Source: Hippophae tibetana (lineage: Eukaryota; Streptophyta; Magnoliopsida; Rosales; Elaeagnaceae). From it: a stretch of DNA of 64,000 nucleotides. Shown piece after piece: positions 60,601 to 64,000 of the stretch (its first letter is position 1; each line of letters opens with the position of its first letter). The position numbers were made by a program, and so were the translations under genes. The notes beneath the pieces are model-generated. The model saw nothing but the letters and a program-made list of their open reading frames with translations, was not told the origin of the DNA and did no database searches. The stretch lies in contig CM072801.1 in NCBI GenBank assembly GCA_037013495.1, positions 79,841,816 through 79,905,815 of the forward strand, in the 5' to 3' direction.

Positions 60601-63600
60601 AATATTTTTGTCGTTGTTTTCGTCATTGTTTTTATTTTCGCATTTTTCTTTGAATTCTTCGTATCTTTTTCTTTTTATTTTAATTATGTGTTTAATTTAT
60701 CTTTGTTCTTCTAAAAAAAAAAGTTTTTGCAATTCACTGTTTCGAAAAAATAACTAATAATTTGGGTTGAAGCTTTAAAATGTCATAACTTTCAATTCAT
60801 GCATCCAAACGACTATTATAATAAATCAAATCGAAGCTCGTTTCGTTTACTACAAATACAACCTATCATTATTTCATTTCTCCTTATGTCTGAGCACAAG
60901 CTTCTTTATTTACCCTATTTACATACGTCTAAAAGTTTGGTCGTATCATATGGACTTGTTGTTGGTTCTTGTTCCTAAGGCTTCAATTACGATCATCTTA
61001 ACCACATTCATGGTTATTCAATCGTTCCTATTTGTGGGAGTTCGTATAGTCCCAGGTTCTTTGCCTAAAGGATATAAGTCATATGGAAGCATAGCCATGG
61101 TTTCGGAAAATAGGTGCTCTACATGCTTATATCCGTTATCTAATGTTATATTTTTACAATACATCATTATTTGATTGTTTATTGTGTTTTTGAGTCATAA
61201 ATCCCCTAAAATAGAAGGAATTTTCCCCATCAAGTCTTGCATTTTCTTTGAATATTTTTGTCGTTGTTTTCGTCATTGTTTTTATTTTCGCATTTTTCTT
61301 TGAATTCTTCGTATCTTTTTCTTTTTATTTTATTTATGTGTTTAATTTATCTTTGTTCTTCTAAAAAAAAAAGTTTTTGCAATTCACTGTTTCGAAAAAA
61401 TAACTAATAATTTGGGTTGAAGCTTTAAAATGTCATAACTTTCAATTCATGCATCCAAACGACTATTATAATAAATCAAATCGAAGCTCGTTTCGTTTAC
61501 TACAAAGACAACCTAGCATTATTTCATTTCTCCTTATGTCTGAGCACAAGTTTCTTTATTTACCCTATTTACATACGTCTAAAAGTTTGGTCGTATCATA
61601 TGGGCTTATTTTTGGTTCTTCTTCCTTAGGCTTCAATTACGATCATCTTAACCACATTCATGGTTATTCAATCGTTCCTATTTGTGGGAGTTCGTACAGT
61701 CCCAGGTTCTTCGCCAAACGGATATAAGTCATATGGAAGCATAGCCATGGTTTGTGAAAATAGGTTCTCTACATGCTTATATCCGTTTTCTAATGTTATA
61801 TGTTTTTAAAACATAATTATTTGATTGTTTATTGTATTTTTGAGTCATAAATCACTCAAAATAGAAGGAATTTTCACCCTAAAGTTTTTCATTTTCTTTA
61901 AATATTTTTGTCGTTGTTTTCGTCATAGTTTTTATTTTCGCATTTTTCGTTGAATTCTTCCTATCTTTTTCTTCATACTTTATTTATGTGGTTAATTCAT
62001 CTTTTTTCTTCTAAAAAACAAGAGAGTTGTTGCAATTCACTGTTTCGAAAAAATAACTAATAATATGGGTTGAAGCTTTAAACTGTCATAACTTTTAATT
62101 CATGCATCCAAACGACAATTATAATAAATCAAATCGAAGCTCGTTTCGATTACTACAAAGACAACCTAGCATGATTTCATTTCTCCTTGTGTCTGAACCC
62201 AAGTTTATTTATTTATCCTATTTACATACGTCTAAAAGTTTGGTCGTATCATATGGACTAGTTGTTGGTTCTTGTTCCTTAGGCTTCAATTACGATCATC
62301 TTAACCACATTCATGGTTATTCAATCGTTCCTATTTGTGGGAGTTCGTATAGTCCCAGGTTCTTCGCCTAAAGGATATAAGTCATATGGAAGCATAGCCA
62401 CGGTTTCGGAAAATAGGTTCTCTACATGCTTATATCCGTTATCTAATGTTATATTTTTACAAAACATCATTATTTGATTGTTTATTGTGCTTTGAGTCAT
62501 AAATCACCTAAAATAGAAGGAATTTTCCCCATCAAGTCTTGCATTTTCTTTAAATATTTTTGTCGTTCCTTTTGTCATTGGATTTATTTTCGCATTTTTT
62601 TGAATTCTTCCTATCTTTTTCTTGTTACTTTACTTATATGTTTAATTTATCTTTTTTCTTCTAAAAAACAAGAGAATTGTTGCAATTCACTGTTTCGAAA
62701 AAATAACTAAAAATTTGGGTTGAAGCTTTAAAATGTCATAACTTTCAATTCATGCATATAAACAACAACTATAATAAATCAAATGGAATCTCGTTTCGAT
62801 TACTACAAAGACAACCTAGGATGATTTCATTTCTCCTTGCGTCTGAACCCAAGTTTATTTATTTACCCTATTTACATACGTCTAAAAGTTTGGTCGTATC
62901 ATTTGGACTTATTTTTGGTTCTTGTTCCTTAGGCTTCAATTACGATCATCTTGACCACATTCATGGTTATTCAATCGTTCCCATTTGTGGGAGTTCGTAT
63001 AGTCCCAGGTTCTTCGCCTGAAGGATATAAGTCATATGTAATCATAGCCATGGTTTCTGAAAATAGGTTCTCTACATGCTTATATCCGTTTTCTAATGTT
63101 ATATTTTTTCAAAACATAATTATTTGATTGTTTATTGTATTTTTGAGTCATAAATCACACAAAATAGAATGAATTTTCACCCTAAAGTCTTGCATTTTCT
63201 TTAAATATTTTTGTCGTTGCTTTTGTCATTGGTTTTATTTTCGCATTTTTCATTGAATTCTTCCTATCTTTTTCTTGTTACTTTATTTATGTGTTTAATT
63301 TATCTTTTTTCTTCTAAAAAACAAGGGAGTTGTTGCAATTCACTGTTTCAAAAAAATAACTAATAATTTGGGTTGAAGCTTTAAACTGTCATAACTTTCA
63401 ATTGATGCATCCAAACGACTATTATAATAAATCAAATCGAAGCTCGTTTCGATTACTGCAAAGACAACCTGGTATGATTTCATTTCTCCTTGTGTCTGAA
63501 CCAAAGTTTATTTATTTACCCTATTTTCATACGTCTAAAGGTTTGGTCGTATCATATGGACTTGTTTTAGGTTCTTGTTCCTTAGGCTTCAATTACGATC

Positions 63601-64000
63601 ATCTTAACCACATTCATGGTTATTCAATCGTTCCTATTTGTTGGAGTTCGTATAGTCCCAGGTTCTTCGCCTAAAGGATATAAGTCATTTGGAATCATAG
63701 CCATGGTTTCTGAAAATAGGTTCTCTACATGCTTATATCCGTTTTCTAATTTTATATTTTTACAAAACATAATTATTTGATTGTTTATTGTATTTTTGAG
63801 TCATAAATCACTCAAAATAGAATGAATTTTCACCCTAAAGTCTTGCATTTTCTTTAAATATTTTTGTCGTTGCTTTTGTCATTGGTTTTATTTTCGCATT
63901 TTTCATTGAATTCTTCCTATCTTTTTCTTGTTACTTTATTTATGTGTTTAATTTATCTTTTTTCTTCTAAAAAACAAGGGAGTTGTTGCAATTCACTGTT
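57662..64000 (+). repeat. Higher-order block D, copy 2 (truncated by window end)
   Basis: Matches 49,186-55,524. I noticed five differences: 49,831 C / 58,307 T; 50,313 T / 58,789 C; 50,743 G / 59,219 A; 52,460 G / 60,936 T; 54,477 A / 62,953 G. That corresponds to about 99.9% identity if nothing was missed. The remaining 2.1 kb of the unit would lie beyond the window. Confidence 0.95.

Larger units (their letters stand above)
1..64000 (+). repeat. 653-bp satellite DNA array, head-to-tail, filling the window
   Basis: The same roughly 653-bp unit recurs from end to end. I located 98 phase anchors (the ATGCAT after the CATAACTTT(C/T)AATT box), with spacing almost always 649-654 bp. All copies have the same orientation and no unrelated sequence lies between them. 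Each monomer has, in order: a T-rich tract ending in CTTCTAAAAAACAAG; the box GTTGCAATTCACT; TTTCGAAAAAATAACTAATAA; a GAAGCTTT box; CATAACTTT; a short dyad; a C+G-richer middle around CTTAGGCTTCAATTACGATC and TAGTCCCAGG; GCCATGGTTTC; and a second T-rich part beginning TTGATTSTTTATTGT. HindIII (AAGCTT), NcoI (CCATGG), NsiI (ATGCAT) and EcoRI (GAATTC) sites recur about once per unit. Such arrays are typical of eukaryotic constitutive heterochromatin. A plant source is likely but inferred. Confidence 0.98.

Noticed and set aside
1..64000. CRISPR array or bacterial repeat system
   Set aside because: The repeat unit is 653 bp with no short repeat/unique spacer alternation, and there are no accompanying genes.
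1..64000. Tandem array of a retroelement or LTR, or rDNA spacer
   Set aside because: I saw no reverse transcriptase, integrase, primer-binding site, polypurine tract, target-site duplication or rRNA sequence. An origin from an unknown element's non-coding part cannot be excluded.
1..64000. Internal shorter subrepeat within the 653-bp unit
   Set aside because: Comparing the two T-rich parts and the two CATATGG-containing parts by eye showed only composition-driven similarity.

Overview
The whole 64 kb window is one uninterrupted tandem-repeat (satellite) array. The unit is about 653 bp, A+T-rich, and always in the same head-to-tail orientation. I anchored the monomer phase on the ATGCAT that follows the CATAACTTT(C/T)AATT box and found 98 anchors, from about 152 to about 63,403. 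That makes 97 anchor-to-anchor units, and the window opens and closes inside a monomer. I see no convincing protein gene, RNA gene, transposon, CRISPR array, or bacterial or viral signal. The many 60-90 codon open frames are the same few frames of the monomer read again and again, and many monomers break them with stops or frameshifts. The organism is a eukaryote with a long satellite block. A plant is my best guess, from the A+T-rich 0.65 kb monomer, the CATAACTTT box and the CpG-to-TpG/CpA variation. The species and the satellite family cannot be named from sequence alone.

Layout by higher-order structure. Positions 1-15.2 kb: a 7-monomer unit (about 4.57 kb) appears three times (1-2102; about 3596-6673; about 8163-11240), with two recent dimer duplications (1305 bp at 6674-9283; 1306 bp at about 11241-13852) and a looser third dimer. 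About 15.2-17.35 kb: a strongly diverged monomer, whose sister lies 32 monomers away at about 36.1-38 kb. About 17.35-28.46 kb: a 9-monomer block followed by a near-identical 8-monomer copy, differing by exactly one monomer. About 28.46-32.14 kb: further fragments of that block. About 32.14-36.06 kb: a duplicated trimer (1956 bp). 38-43.05 kb: heterogeneous monomers, including the only 63-bp deletion and the only 27-bp internal duplication I found. 43.05-54.1 kb: an 8-monomer block and its 9-monomer copy (one extra monomer, 50,892-51,544). 49,186-64,000: a 13-monomer unit of 8,476 bp followed directly by a second, truncated copy. I noticed only five base differences between those two copies over 6.3 kb, so this is the youngest event visible.

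The window therefore records nested, ongoing amplification: single monomer, dimer, trimer, 7-mer, 8/9-mer and 13-mer. The junctions I could place fall at different phases of the monomer, which fits unequal exchange between homologous monomers better than a site-specific process. Functional roles (centromere, subtelomere, heterochromatin) cannot be decided from this sequence.
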